A DNA stretch of 64,000 nucleotides. It comes from Desulfofustis limnaeus. GTDB lineage: Bacteria > Desulfobacterota > Desulfobulbia > Desulfobulbales > Desulfocapsaceae. The notes beneath the pieces are model-generated. The model had not been told where the DNA came from. It ran no database searches and saw only the letters and a program-made list of their open reading frames with translations. Below are positions 9,176 to 18,435 of the stretch, in pieces (position 1 is the first letter of the stretch; every line of letters begins with the position of its first letter). Where the stretch lies: the NCBI RefSeq assembly GCF_023169885.1, contig NZ_AP025516.1, positions 4,133,501 to 4,197,500 of the forward strand. The letters run 5' to 3'. The position numbers were made by a program, and so were the translations under genes.

Positions 9176-9592
9176 GTGCGCCCGGCAGGGCGCACCTACT
9201 TGGAGGTGCAAGTCCTCTACTCGCCCGGCAAGGGGAAGAGTTAGCCGAACGGCAAGGGTGTTCCGGGCGACTGGAAATCTGGAGGAAGCCGAAGGCAAAG
9301 CGCTGGCCTGACGAACAGGAAGCGGATATGAGGCGTGGCACTGGGGTAAGCAGGCGAATATCTGCAAAGCCCGAAACTTGCACGGAACAGTGTGACGTAA
9401 ATCCGACAGGCATAAGCGTGAAGGTAGGTGCGTAATACCCGGGGAGATCTGGCAATCTGCCATGTGCTACCGGCATCGAGAGGTGTCGAGATGGGCTGCC
9501 AGAAGTCAGCAGAGGCCATAGTAGAGTGGAAAACTGCTCGAAGGGCCGAACATTGAAACCGCAAGTAGGCGGTCGGTTCACGGAGAGCGTTG

Positions 9593-11058
<1,466 letters not shown>

Positions 11059-11215
11059 GATTGCACTGTTCCGGTGGAGGCGGTATGCTGCCTGGTGACC
11101 GGACGGTATCGAAAGGTAATGAGCTGCCCCTGAGCTTTTGCCGGCACTCAAGCACATGTCTCTGGCTGCTGGCTTTGTTGCAAACCGTTGTGCACCTTTT
11201 CATTGGGAGGAAATC

Positions 11216-11995
11216 ATGAAATATGATCATCTGCTCACCGAGGTTGGCGAACGTTTTGTCGGCACTATTATGTTGAATCGCCCTGATCAGCTCAACACCT
11301 TTACCAGTCAGCTGGCTGCTGAGCTGCTCGACGCCCTGAAGGCCATGGACCGGGACAGCAACGTACGGGTGATTCTGCTGAAAGGTGCGGGGCGGGCCTT
11401 CTGTGCCGGCATCGATGTCCATGAGTTGGCGGGGAAAACGACCATCGAATATCGTCGCTGGATTGAGCACATGGAGCAGCCACTGGTGGCTATCGCGACC
11501 ATGAGCAAACCGGTGATCGCTCAGGTGCAGGGAGTTGCTGCGGCAAACGGAATGGGCTTGGTTGCCGCGGCGGACTTGGCCATTGCCGCTGAAAATTGCA
11601 AAATGGGGTTGACGGCGATCAACGTCGGTCTCAATTGTGTCGGACCGATTCTTCCTGTCGCCCGCTGTGTGGGACGGAAAAAAGCTCTGGAATTACTGCT
11701 CTATGGCAATTTGATCAAAGCACCCGAGGCCCTCGCCCTGGGACTGGTTAATCGAATTGTGGCTGCAGAGGATCTCGAGGGCGAAGCTCTGGTGTGGGCG
11801 GAGGATCTGGCAAGAAGGAGCCCGCTGGCGATTCAGATTGCCAAGAGAGCCTTTTACGCCGCAGAAGATATGGATTATTTCCGTCAGTTTGATTTGATGA
11901 ATGAGGCCTTTGCGCGATTGTGCAGTACCGATGACGCAAAAGAAGGTGTCAGCGCTTTTTTTGAAAAGAGAAAGCCTGTCTGGCAGGAACGGTGA
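11216..11995 (+). CDS. Enoyl-CoA hydratase/isomerase (crotonase) family protein
   Basis: This 259-residue protein has a crotonase fold. Oxyanion-hole segments are visible as AFCAGIDVHEL and VAAANGMGLVAAADLAIAA. The C-terminal region includes GLVNRIVAAEDL and the helix ending SAFFEKRKPVW. The segment normally reading FGLPEVNLGL reads MGLTAINVGL, so one of the two Glu residues used by true hydratases appears to be absent. An isomerase, hydrolase or other crotonase reaction is as likely as hydration. ATG 11216 follows GGGAGG closely, so the longer upstream frame is rejected. It lies just downstream of the group II intron and may share a transcript with the exported protein that follows. Confidence 0.85.
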   Translation: MKYDHLLTEVGERFVGTIMLNRPDQLNTFTSQLAAELLDALKAMDRDSNVRVILLKGAGRAFCAGIDVHELAGKTTIEYRRWIEHMEQPLVAIATMSKPVIAQVQGVAAANGMGLVAAADLAIAAENCKMGLTAINVGLNCVGPILPVARCVGRKKALELLLYGNLIKAPEALALGLVNRIVAAEDLEGEALVWAEDLARRSPLAIQIAKRAFYAAEDMDYFRQFDLMNEAFARLCSTDDAKEGVSAFFEKRKPVWQER

Positions 11996-12020
11996 GAACC
12001 GGAAAGAAAGAGGTGAAACG

Positions 12021-12464
12021 ATGGGCAACTGGGTAGTGCTCCTTGCCGTGCTCTTCGTGTCGGCCGGGCCGGTGTTCATGGCCGAGGGTGTCTCGGCGGG
12101 AAACGCATGCGAGGCGGAGATGTATCGCAATGCCATGTTCACCGAACCAAGCGAAGCTTTTTCTCCGTATGATCAGATCTATATTGTCGTCGATTGTCCC
12201 CGTATACCGGCCGGCACACATGTCATGCTGGCCAATTGGATCCATGAAAAACAGGGGCTGATCCGATCCAACTCACACGAGTTCAACCAGCCGCTTGATG
12301 ACCGGAGGGCCATCTACTTCTGGTTTAAATTGTCTAGGCGAGGAGCTTTGAGCAGTTCGTTGTTAAACAAAGATTTCCATGAGGAAAATTTCGGTAGGTG
12401 GCGGGTAGAGATTTTTCTGGATGATTCACTCCTGGTGACCAGGAACTTCACTATTGAGCCGTGA
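12021..12464 (+). CDS. Exported protein of unknown function
   Basis: This 147-residue protein is preceded by AAAGAGG and starts with a clear signal peptide (residues 1-26, LLAVLFVSAGPVFMAEGVSA). The mature part has two Cys (NACEAEM and VVDCPRI) that could form a disulfide, and alternating hydrophobic stretches (QIYIVVDC, HVMLANWIHE, AIYFWFKLSR, RWRVEIFLDD) that suggest a beta sandwich. I do not recognise the family. It follows the crotonase gene by 25 bases and probably belongs to its transcription unit. Confidence 0.7.
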   Translation: MGNWVVLLAVLFVSAGPVFMAEGVSAGNACEAEMYRNAMFTEPSEAFSPYDQIYIVVDCPRIPAGTHVMLANWIHEKQGLIRSNSHEFNQPLDDRRAIYFWFKLSRRGALSSSLLNKDFHEENFGRWRVEIFLDDSLLVTRNFTIEP

Positions 12465-12533
12465 AACGGCACGTAATTCCGTACCAACGTCTCGGGTTTC
12501 AGCAAGGCCGAAAATGGTGAGCCGGTATCACAC

Positions 12534-12573
12534 CACAGGCGATGAGGTCCATGTAAAGACTTCATCGCCTGTG
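12534..12573. terminator. Strong hairpin between convergent genes
   Basis: CACAGGCGATGAGGTC (12534-12549) pairs with GACTTCATCGCCTGTG (12558-12573), a 16-bp stem with one G-U pair and an 8-base loop. It sits between two convergent genes and could stop both transcripts. There is no T-run on either side, so it is not a classical intrinsic terminator. Confidence 0.55.
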
Positions 12574-12618
12574 ATGGTGCAAGGACAAAGACCGATAGCG
12601 ACAAAAAATTCTTTTCTA

Positions 12619-12984
12619 TTACAGGCAGGGCGCGTAGTTTCTGTCGACCAGGGCAAATTCGTTGGTACAGGTCTGCGTGACTTCTCCCGTTGTCGCGTCG
12701 ACGCCCGTATCTTCGCAAACCAGCGCAAAGTCGAAAGTCAGCTGGACCATGCGTGGCGTCCGGGAATTATGATAGGCGCAATTCCACGTGCAGACTTGCC
12801 TGCCTCCCGTATACACGTTTGAGTTGGCATTATAGCATTCGACACGTTCAGAGGTCGCATTTCTCGCATAACTGACCGTTGGGAAGTCGCCACGACCGCC
12901 ACTTGAACCGCCGCTATCGCCATCACAGGAAGAGAGCAGGGCTGCCACGCCGATCGCCAGGATTGTTGAGACAAGGGTTTTCAT
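12619..12984 (-). CDS. Small lipoprotein of unknown function
   Basis: This 121-residue protein has a lipoprotein signal peptide, with the lipobox LLSSC placing the lipidated Cys at residue 20. A short Gly/Ser/Asp linker follows. The mature domain contains about six Cys (ERVECYN, RQVCTWNCAYH, LVCEDTG, TQTCTNE, APCL), suggesting several disulfides. No family is recognised. It would be anchored in the inner or outer membrane facing the periplasm. The gene is single, convergent with the exported-protein gene to its left, and has its own long upstream region. Confidence 0.75.
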   Translation of the reverse strand: MKTLVSTILAIGVAALLSSCDGDSGGSSGGRGDFPTVSYARNATSERVECYNANSNVYTGGRQVCTWNCAYHNSRTPRMVQLTFDFALVCEDTGVDATTGEVTQTCTNEFALVDRNYAPCL

Positions 12985-13414
12985 GGAGAGCCTCGTGTTC
13001 TGTAAGTCTTAATCAGACCAAATGGGGTGACATCGATGTTCGCCTCTATCGGCAGGGCCGATAGCTGTATCATGGCTTCGAGTGATCAGTTACAAAACGG
13101 TGATCAATCATCAATGCCTATTAGTCTAGTAAAATCCGATGGTCAGCCAATTGTCAATACTAAATTGTTGCTTTCTTTAGAAAATATTTCTACCAAGGTT
13201 GAGGGTGATTGATATTGTTCATTTTTTCCATAAGTTAGTCGTTCGTGCGTGAAAACTTGCTGGGTGCCGGATAGTGAAAAAAGTGGCTTATCCGGATGAA
13301 TTTTCCGGGTACCGTTGCAGGGTTACCTGCCGGCATCTGGCATCGCTGCCAAACGCTGTCCTTCGGCCTGATCGCCGTTACCCCACGGCTGCTGCTGTGG
13401 TCTTGTCGGCAGGA
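12985..13414. other. Intergenic region with candidate promoter for the lipoprotein gene
   Basis: No gene is supported in these 430 bases. The middle is AT-rich. Read on the minus strand, TTGACA (13157-13152) and TTTACT (13133-13128) are 18 bases apart and would drive the lipoprotein gene about 145 bases downstream. The right part (13345-13391) resembles a stretch at 24157-24203 (36 of 47 positions equal), which is unexplained. Confidence 0.4.
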
Positions 13415-13795
13415 TCACCGTTGTTTCATGGTTGCTGCAGAGGAGATGAGATCGACCAGGGATTCCAGATGTACCGGTTTGGATAAACAGGCATAGGCCC
13501 CAGCCTGCTTCAGATCTTCCTCCAACTGGGCATCGAGAAAGGCGGAAACGATGACGATCTCAATGTGTTTGTGCTTCTGCTTGATTTTCTTCAAAACGGC
13601 GAGGCCATCCAAATCGGGCATTTTGAAATCGAGAACCATCACATCCGGAGGAAGCGATTCAACGGAGAGCAACGCCTGGCGGCCGCTGAGCGCGACCCGA
13701 CAGGGAATACCCCGAAAACAGAGACGTTCTGCCAGGGTGGTGACGTAGTCCTCTTCGTCGTCAATGAGTAAAACGTTGAGTCTCTTCATGTTCAT
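13415..13795 (-). CDS. Single-domain response regulator
   Basis: This 126-residue receiver domain starts MNMKRLNVLLIDDEEDY. The acidic pocket is DDE at 12-14, the phosphoacceptor is Asp56 in VMVLDFKMPDLDG, the switch Ser is in VIVSAF and the Lys in CLSKPVHL. No output domain is present, so it acts by protein interaction or as a phosphate relay partner. The frame is open further upstream into the neighbouring gene, but that stretch reads like non-coding sequence. No kinase is adjacent. Confidence 0.85.
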   Translation of the reverse strand: MNMKRLNVLLIDDEEDYVTTLAERLCFRGIPCRVALSGRQALLSVESLPPDVMVLDFKMPDLDGLAVLKKIKQKHKHIEIVIVSAFLDAQLEEDLKQAGAYACLSKPVHLESLVDLISSAATMKQR

Positions 13796-13874
13796 ACCAC
13801 CATGGCGCCAATTGCACCATCTGAGGGAAGAGTGGGCACGATGCCGATGTTGCCCTTTCTGGAGTCTCAAACCG

Positions 13875-14603
13875 TCAAAGCTTGGACCCGGAAACACCGG
13901 GAGCCGACTGCTGATCTGATCCTCTCAGAACATAAAGTATTATGATAAAGACGGCCAGATCAATGACTGATGCGGCAAAAAAGACCGAAAAGTCGACGCA
14001 AGCAGTGAGTGCTGTCGGTTGCACCTCTTCGGTGGACCGACCGTATTGGAGGAGCATAATGGAAGATTCGACCAAAAGAACGGTTAAAAGGAGTGGGGTT
14101 GAGGCGGAGAGGTTGCAGGAAAGAAATCGAATTCCTTTGGCAATGGCTTGGTGTTGCTGTCCGGTATGGTAGAAGAGGGGGATGACATAGAGATAGAGCA
14201 TGCTGAAAAAGACCAGGCCGATCTCAAGATAACCGCCGCTGTTGTTTCCGGCAAAGAGTATGGCCGGGACGCTGCTCAACAGGATTGCCGGAAGGTACAT
14301 GCGGAACAAGAGCCAGAGGTAACGGGGGACATAGGTTTTGGCAATGGCGAAGACGGAGGTGTAAGAATCGTCGATGAGGTGGTAAAAGATGCCATAGAAA
14401 ACCGGTGTGGTGCAGGTTGTCAGCAGGATCGATAAAAAAGTCACCGGCCAAAAAAGCGTCGACCCATGCAGAAAAGAAATGAGGGAGTTGACCAGAGCAA
14501 TCAGCGCCACCATCCAGAGTACGCTCTTTGTCTCGAACAACAAGAAGCGGGCATAGCTCAGATAACGACGAAGAGGGAAAGGTGAGGGTGCTGATTCGGC
14601 CAT
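13875..14603 (-). CDS. Polytopic membrane protein of unknown function
   Basis: This 242-residue protein has about six membrane segments (for example VLWMVALIALVNSLISFL, FLSILLTTCTTPVFYGIFY, MYLPAILLSSVPAILF, VFFSMLYLYVIPLF, LLLTVLLVESSIML, VIDLAVFIIILYVL). I do not recognise the family; the layout resembles bacterial proteins with a glycerophosphodiester-phosphodiesterase-type membrane domain. The start is uncertain: ATG 14603 gives a protein that begins near the first helix, while a TTG at 14738 overlapping the previous stop would add 45 residues. Neither has a strong ribosome binding site. Confidence 0.65.
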   Translation of the reverse strand: MAESAPSPFPLRRYLSYARFLLFETKSVLWMVALIALVNSLISFLHGSTLFWPVTFLSILLTTCTTPVFYGIFYHLIDDSYTSVFAIAKTYVPRYLWLLFRMYLPAILLSSVPAILFAGNNSGGYLEIGLVFFSMLYLYVIPLFYHTGQQHQAIAKGIRFLSCNLSASTPLLLTVLLVESSIMLLQYGRSTEEVQPTALTACVDFSVFFAASVIDLAVFIIILYVLRGSDQQSAPGVSGSKL

Positions 14604-14734
14604 GACCGTGTTATCGGAAAGATGATTTATGTGGAGAGCAGTCGGTTCAGCGTTGAGAAACAAAACGCGTGTCCAGGGCCGATGAGAAGGAATCGTCGTT
14701 TGCCTGGACAAGTCGTTGAGAGGCGGCGTTCCAT

Positions 14735-15673
14735 TCAATAGCCACGTGCAAAGTCGATTTGGTGTTGGAGCGGGCGTCCTTTGCAGAATAGTTTGTAATT
14801 ACGGCAGAATATAGTGGCGATTTGCTCCGGAAAGGAAAAAGCTGCTTGGTGCGGAGTAATCGTGACGTTTGGCAAGTCCCATAGCGGGCTGTCGGAAGAA
14901 AGTGGTTCTTCCTCAAAAACATCAAGAATGGCTCCGTTGATGATTCGCTCGCGAAGAGCAGTTGTCAAGTCGTCTTGGGCAACGGTACAACCGCGACCGA
15001 CATTGATCAATACGGCATTTCGTTTCATCAGTTCAAGCTCCTTTCTGGCGATGAAATGATGGGTCGCGGTGGTGGCTGGAAGAATAAGCACGAGATAATC
15101 GACTTGAGGAAGAAACTCGGGGCCCTGATGGGGCAAAAAGATCCGTTCGACGTGGTCCACAGACGCAGGTGAGCGCTTCATTCCGAGCACCCTCATACCG
15201 AAATGGTGTGCGGTTTTTGCCACGTGCCGTCCTATGGAACCCAGTCCGACAATCCCGATGGTCAGACCGGACAGTCCCCGATACGGCTGCTGCTGCCACA
15301 CGTGTTGTCTCTGCAACGTGTAAGCATCGATGAGGTTTCGTTCCCGGTTGACGATCTGTGCCAGGACATACTCGCTCATCAAGGGTCCGAAGACACCTTT
15401 GATACCGGTCAATAGATATCCAGTGGGCAGGTCTGGCGCCATTAACGCATCCACTCCGGCGAAGGTCGATTGCACCCAGCGGAGCCGAGGCGCGTGATCG
15501 AGTATCTGGGCCACCAGGTCGGGCCGGCCAAGAATGATGTCACTCATTTCCAGGAAATGACGGGCCGAGGTGGCGTCGGCAGCTGTCGCAATCGCCAATC
15601 GGCCGATCATCCGCTGCTCGATCAGGGTTTTGTACTGTCGGGCGTCCGTGTCCAGGATGAGGAGCTTATGCAT
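14735..15673 (-). CDS. D-2-hydroxyacid dehydrogenase family oxidoreductase
   Basis: This 312-residue NAD(P)-dependent dehydrogenase has the nucleotide-binding motif GIVGLGSIGRHVA near residue 140. Catalytic residues are visible: Arg in INVGRGCTV, Glu in LDVFEEEPL and His in TITPHQAAFS. The N-terminal segment is short and of the glyoxylate/hydroxypyruvate-reductase-like type. The substrate cannot be told; 2-ketoacid reduction in the cytoplasm is the family role. The last base of its stop region touches the alternative start of the downstream membrane protein gene, and the two may be co-transcribed. Confidence 0.9.
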   Translation of the reverse strand: MHKLLILDTDARQYKTLIEQRMIGRLAIATAADATSARHFLEMSDIILGRPDLVAQILDHAPRLRWVQSTFAGVDALMAPDLPTGYLLTGIKGVFGPLMSEYVLAQIVNRERNLIDAYTLQRQHVWQQQPYRGLSGLTIGIVGLGSIGRHVAKTAHHFGMRVLGMKRSPASVDHVERIFLPHQGPEFLPQVDYLVLILPATTATHHFIARKELELMKRNAVLINVGRGCTVAQDDLTTALRERIINGAILDVFEEEPLSSDSPLWDLPNVTITPHQAAFSFPEQIATIFCRNYKLFCKGRPLQHQIDFARGY

Positions 15674-15775
15674 GGCGGTGGCCCTGATAGGCGGGTGGTT
15701 GAGAGTGGCTCGGTGCTTGCTGTGCAGGGGAGTGCGCGTCTGGGCGGAGAATTCTGCTATGACTAAAAAAACGGT

Positions 15776-16153
15776 TCACAGCCTTTCGCAGGGAAAATTC
15801 AACTCCACCGTGTGCCCGCAGGGATCCTTGACGAAGATTTGAAACTGATCGGTCTCCGCAAGATGCTCGGTGGCGTAATCGATACTGAGGTCTTCGAGTC
15901 GTCGAATGGCCGCAGGGAGATTGATGCACGACAAGGCGATATGGCAACACCCGCCGGCAAAGGTCTCTCCCGGCTCACTGATTTCCAGATGGATCAGGTC
16001 TTGCTCACCTCCATAAAGCCAAAACCCATCTGTTGCCAGGGGTGGTCTGAAACCGAGACGTAGGTTGAGCACGCTGGTGTAAAACGACAGGCAGCGGTCG
16101 ATGAGCTCGGTAGGGGCGCTGATAGTGAAATGACGAAGTCCGGTAACGATCAT
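15776..16153 (-). CDS. VOC (glyoxalase/bleomycin resistance) family protein
   Basis: This 125-residue protein has two beta-alpha-beta-beta-beta modules, the vicinal oxygen chelate fold. Metal-ligand positions fit GLRHFTIS (His8), LIHLEISE, GCCHIALSC and HTVELNFP. The protein starts MIVTGLRHFTISA and ends with DPCGHTVELNF, the usual closing strand. Members include lyases, dioxygenases and resistance proteins; the activity here is unknown. The gene precedes the hydroxyacid dehydrogenase gene by about 100 bases in the same direction. Confidence 0.82.
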   Translation of the reverse strand: MIVTGLRHFTISAPTELIDRCLSFYTSVLNLRLGFRPPLATDGFWLYGGEQDLIHLEISEPGETFAGGCCHIALSCINLPAAIRRLEDLSIDYATEHLAETDQFQIFVKDPCGHTVELNFPCERL

Positions 16154-16249
16154 GGGTTTCTATTCTGCTTGCTGCCGCGTTTCCAGTTCCGGGCAAAGAT
16201 GGTGCTGGTAGGTGCGTGGATTGGATGCATGACTTATTCCAATTTGCAT

Positions 16250-16270
16250 TCAAAATGATCTTAATATACA
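16250..16270 (+). repeat. Left inverted-end core of the IS630-type element
   Basis: This 21-base segment matches the reverse complement of 17359-17379 at 18 of 21 positions by eye. Similarity continues more weakly to the presumed end at 16237. Confidence 0.75.
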
Positions 16271-16324
16271 ATATGTCTGGAACGTTTTCCCAGAACACCT
16301 CAACAGGGGAGGCGCAGGCATATT

Positions 16325-16840
16325 ATGGCAAGGCCAGCACAACTTACCACGGCAATGGAAAGGGTCGCCCAGCAACAGATTCAGGAGGCCAAAACTGCCA
16401 GGGAGCTTCGTACGGGACTCAGCGTGCTGATCCCCAAGAAATGCGGCTGCTCGAACGCCTTGGTTGGAGAACTCCTCGGCGTGGGCATTGCAACAGTCGT
16501 GCGGATGCAGCGAGAAATTCGCGAACAAGTTGCCGGTATCACCAAGCAGAAAGAATCCTGGGGTGGACGACGACGACAGCTGATGACGTTTGTGGAAGAG
16601 CAAGCTTTTCTTGAACCGTGGATAGCTGCATCGGAGAGCGGTGGCGTCTTGATTGTCCCGCCGCTTCATAAGGCGCTGGAGCAGCGCCTGGGACGAACGG
16701 TCCATCCTTCGACGGTGTATCGGCTGCTCGCTCGCCACGGATGGCGCAAGGTAGAACCTGACACCTGCCATCCGAAGCGTGACGTCGAGGCGCAGGATAC
16801 TTTTAAAAAAACTTCGCACAAACAGTGGCAGAAGCGCTAA
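16325..16840 (+). CDS. IS630-type transposase, N-terminal frame (orfA)
   Basis: This 171-residue frame encodes the DNA-binding part: a first helix-turn-helix (RTGLSVLIPKKCGCSNALVGELLGVGIATV) and a second winged-helix-like region (VHPSTVYRLLARHGWRKVEPDTCHPKRD), as in IS630-family proteins. It ends DTFKKTSHKQWQKR soon after a run of seven As at 16805-16811. In the -1 frame the reading continues AAC TTC GCA, giving KKNFAQTVAEAL, which is the expected family continuation. A -1 shift on the A-run would therefore make the full transposase. Confidence 0.85.
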   Translation: MARPAQLTTAMERVAQQQIQEAKTARELRTGLSVLIPKKCGCSNALVGELLGVGIATVVRMQREIREQVAGITKQKESWGGRRRQLMTFVEEQAFLEPWIAASESGGVLIVPPLHKALEQRLGRTVHPSTVYRLLARHGWRKVEPDTCHPKRDVEAQDTFKKTSHKQWQKR

Positions 16841-17379
16841 CCAGGAACAGCAAAGGCTTGCCCGCACGTCTGATGTTCCAGGATGAAGCGCGCTTCGGCC
16901 GGTTGAGCGATCCTCGTCGTTGCTGGGCGCCCTGGCCGATCCGTCCGCTGGTGCGGAAAACGCTAATCCGTGAGTATGTATATGCGTATGCCGCGGTGAC
17001 TCCGGCCGACGGTCACCTCGAATGGATGCTGGCTGACGATATGGCCGCCAAAACCATGGGGCTGTTCTTGCGACAAGTCGCACAGAACCACCCCAACGAG
17101 TTTGTGATAATGGTGCTGGATGGTGCTCCATCGCACCGTTCCCGTGAGTTGGAGATACCGGAGCAGATGGCTTTGATACGGTTACCTCCCTACTCTCCGG
17201 AATTGAACCCAGCCGAACGTTTATGGGATGAACTCCGAGAAAAGGAATTTGCCAATAAGGTCTTTGACTCTCTCGAAGCTGCCGTAATTCAGCTGGCCCT
17301 CGGCCTGTGGCGCTTGGAAAGCGCCCCGGCAGCGACTCAGTCCTTGACTGGTTGGCAGTGGATATTAGAATCATCTTGA
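16825..17379 (+). CDS. IS630-type transposase, catalytic DDE frame (orfB)
   Basis: The 184-residue frame holds the catalytic domain. The first Asp is in LMFQDEARFGRLSDPRRCWAP, the second in VIMVLDGAPSHRS, and the Glu in PPYSPELNPAERLWDELR, matching the DDE triad of IS630/Tc1 transposases. The frame is open back to a TAA at 16804-16806, so an independent start at 16825 is less likely than synthesis by -1 frameshift from the upstream frame. The stop codon lies inside the right inverted end. Confidence 0.87.
   Translation: MAEALTRNSKGLPARLMFQDEARFGRLSDPRRCWAPWPIRPLVRKTLIREYVYAYAAVTPADGHLEWMLADDMAAKTMGLFLRQVAQNHPNEFVIMVLDGAPSHRSRELEIPEQMALIRLPPYSPELNPAERLWDELREKEFANKVFDSLEAAVIQLALGLWRLESAPAATQSLTGWQWILESS
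17359..17379 (-). repeat. Right inverted-end core of the IS630-type element
   Basis: This segment is the inverted partner of 16250-16270 and includes the last codons and stop of the transposase. Weaker similarity continues outward to about 17393. Confidence 0.75.
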
Positions 17380-17392
17380 TTGCGAAATAGAA

Positions 17393-17875
17393 TTAGGTCC
17401 GGATTCGCTGATAGTGGATGATGGAGTAGGGCTCTTCGCGAACCAAGCGCTTTTGCTCGACAATGGCGAATTGTCTCGAATCAATGGAGGGAAACGAGAC
17501 GTCCCCTGGCACATCACGCTCGAGAGCCGTGACGATGATGGTGTCGGTCACCGGAAGAGCAGCTCGGAATAGTTCGCCGCCGCCAATCACGAAAATTTTT
17601 TCCTTGTCTTTGCAATAGTCCAGTGCGTCGGCCAGGGACCTGCAGGTCTTGCACCCGGGAAATGAACGGGCGGCGTCACGGCTAAGCACGATGTTCTCCC
17701 GGCCGGGTAACGGTTTGCCTATGGCCTCGAAGGTCTTTCTCCCCATCACCAACGGATGCCCCATGGTTGTTTCTTTGAAATGACGGAGGTCCGAGGGGAG
17801 ATGCCAGGGTAGCTTGCCCCGATCTCCGATAACGCCATTGCGAGCGACGGCGACGACGATGATTACTTCGGGCAT
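17393..17875 (-). CDS. folA: Dihydrofolate reductase
   Basis: This 160-residue enzyme reduces dihydrofolate to tetrahydrofolate with NADPH. Motifs are NGVIGDRGKLPWHLPSDLRHFK with the substrate-binding acid, PLVMGRKTFEAIGKPLPGR, NIVLSRD and the cofactor loop VIGGGELFRAALP. The length matches the usual 159 residues when ATG 17875 is used; a TTG four codons upstream is possible. The IS630-type element is inserted at its TAA stop codon: the TA target forms part of the stop, and both before and after insertion a TAA is read. No thyA is adjacent. Confidence 0.95.
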   Translation of the reverse strand: MPEVIIVVAVARNGVIGDRGKLPWHLPSDLRHFKETTMGHPLVMGRKTFEAIGKPLPGRENIVLSRDAARSFPGCKTCRSLADALDYCKDKEKIFVIGGGELFRAALPVTDTIIVTALERDVPGDVSFPSIDSRQFAIVEQKRLVREEPYSIIHYQRIRT

Positions 17876-18022
17876 GACGAGTACCAATAGATTACCGGAT
17901 TATGGGGAAAAAGAATTGTATTTGGCGATCCTTCCATTTAATAATGGAGCGTCTTGACAAATATAGCGCATGCTGCCGTTTGCGGCAATCGAGTTACCAG
18001 AAAGAGTTACGGGAGGCTGTCG

Positions 18023-18370
18023 ATGAAATTGATTTGTCCTAACTGCGGGCTTGGGGGTACCGCGGAGACCGAGTTCTATGAAAAAAAGGTCAGATGTCCG
18101 CGGTGTCGCCAGATATTTCAGGTGACTTCGACGGTGGTGGTCGGTCTTGCCCAAGGTGGAATTGAGGTGATCAAGCAATCTCTTGACGCTCATGATGAGA
18201 ATGGTGAGGAAATCGTCACCTATCGTTCGTCTCATCGGACGGATGAACAGGGGCGCAGCGATCTGATGCCCTCTGTGGCGACCGCCTGTTCCCGTTGCGG
18301 CTTCGTTTTGAGTGGAGCCTTCATAAAAGTAATCGATGATCGCCCGGTTTGTCTGGCCTGTGCCGGATGA
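18023..18370 (+). CDS. Small double zinc-ribbon protein
   Basis: This 115-residue protein follows GGGAGG. Its N-terminus, MKLICPNCGLGGTAE...VRCPRCRQIFQV, is an MJ0042-type zinc ribbon, and the C-terminus has a second CxxC pair (ACSRCGFVLSG and VCLACAG). The middle is polar. The function is unknown. The next gene begins with the same type of ribbon (MKIRCPHC...MRCPRCLQLFRI), so the two are a tandem of related N-terminal domains. The gene is divergent from folA. Confidence 0.78.
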   Translation: MKLICPNCGLGGTAETEFYEKKVRCPRCRQIFQVTSTVVVGLAQGGIEVIKQSLDAHDENGEEIVTYRSSHRTDEQGRSDLMPSVATACSRCGFVLSGAFIKVIDDRPVCLACAG

Positions 18371-18435
18371 TGCATGCCAGAAAACCCCGCGCCATGAATG
18401 GTAGCTCACGATCGTCGGCTTGTGGAGGAAAGAAG

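Larger units (their letters stand above)
16237..17393 (+). mobile_element. IS630-type insertion sequence with split transposase
   Basis: The element is about 1.16 kb and flanked by TA dinucleotides (16235-16236 and 17394-17395), as expected for IS630/Tc1-type TA insertion. It has imperfect inverted ends: the left end reads inward through TCAAAATGATCTTAATATAC at 16250-16269, and the right end mirrors it at 17359-17379. The ends outside this core are more diverged. It lies between folA and the VOC gene and is placed exactly on the folA stop codon. The transposase spans two overlapping frames, so activity depends on frameshifting. Confidence 0.82.

Noticed and set aside
12454-12822. 122-residue plus-strand open frame across the convergent hairpin
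   Set aside because: It is antisense to a lipoprotein with a clear lipobox and has no start signal.
16250-17374. 374-residue open frame on the strand opposite the IS630 transposase
   Set aside because: It is antisense to the transposase frames, and its Arg/Ser/Pro-rich composition is that of a shadow frame.
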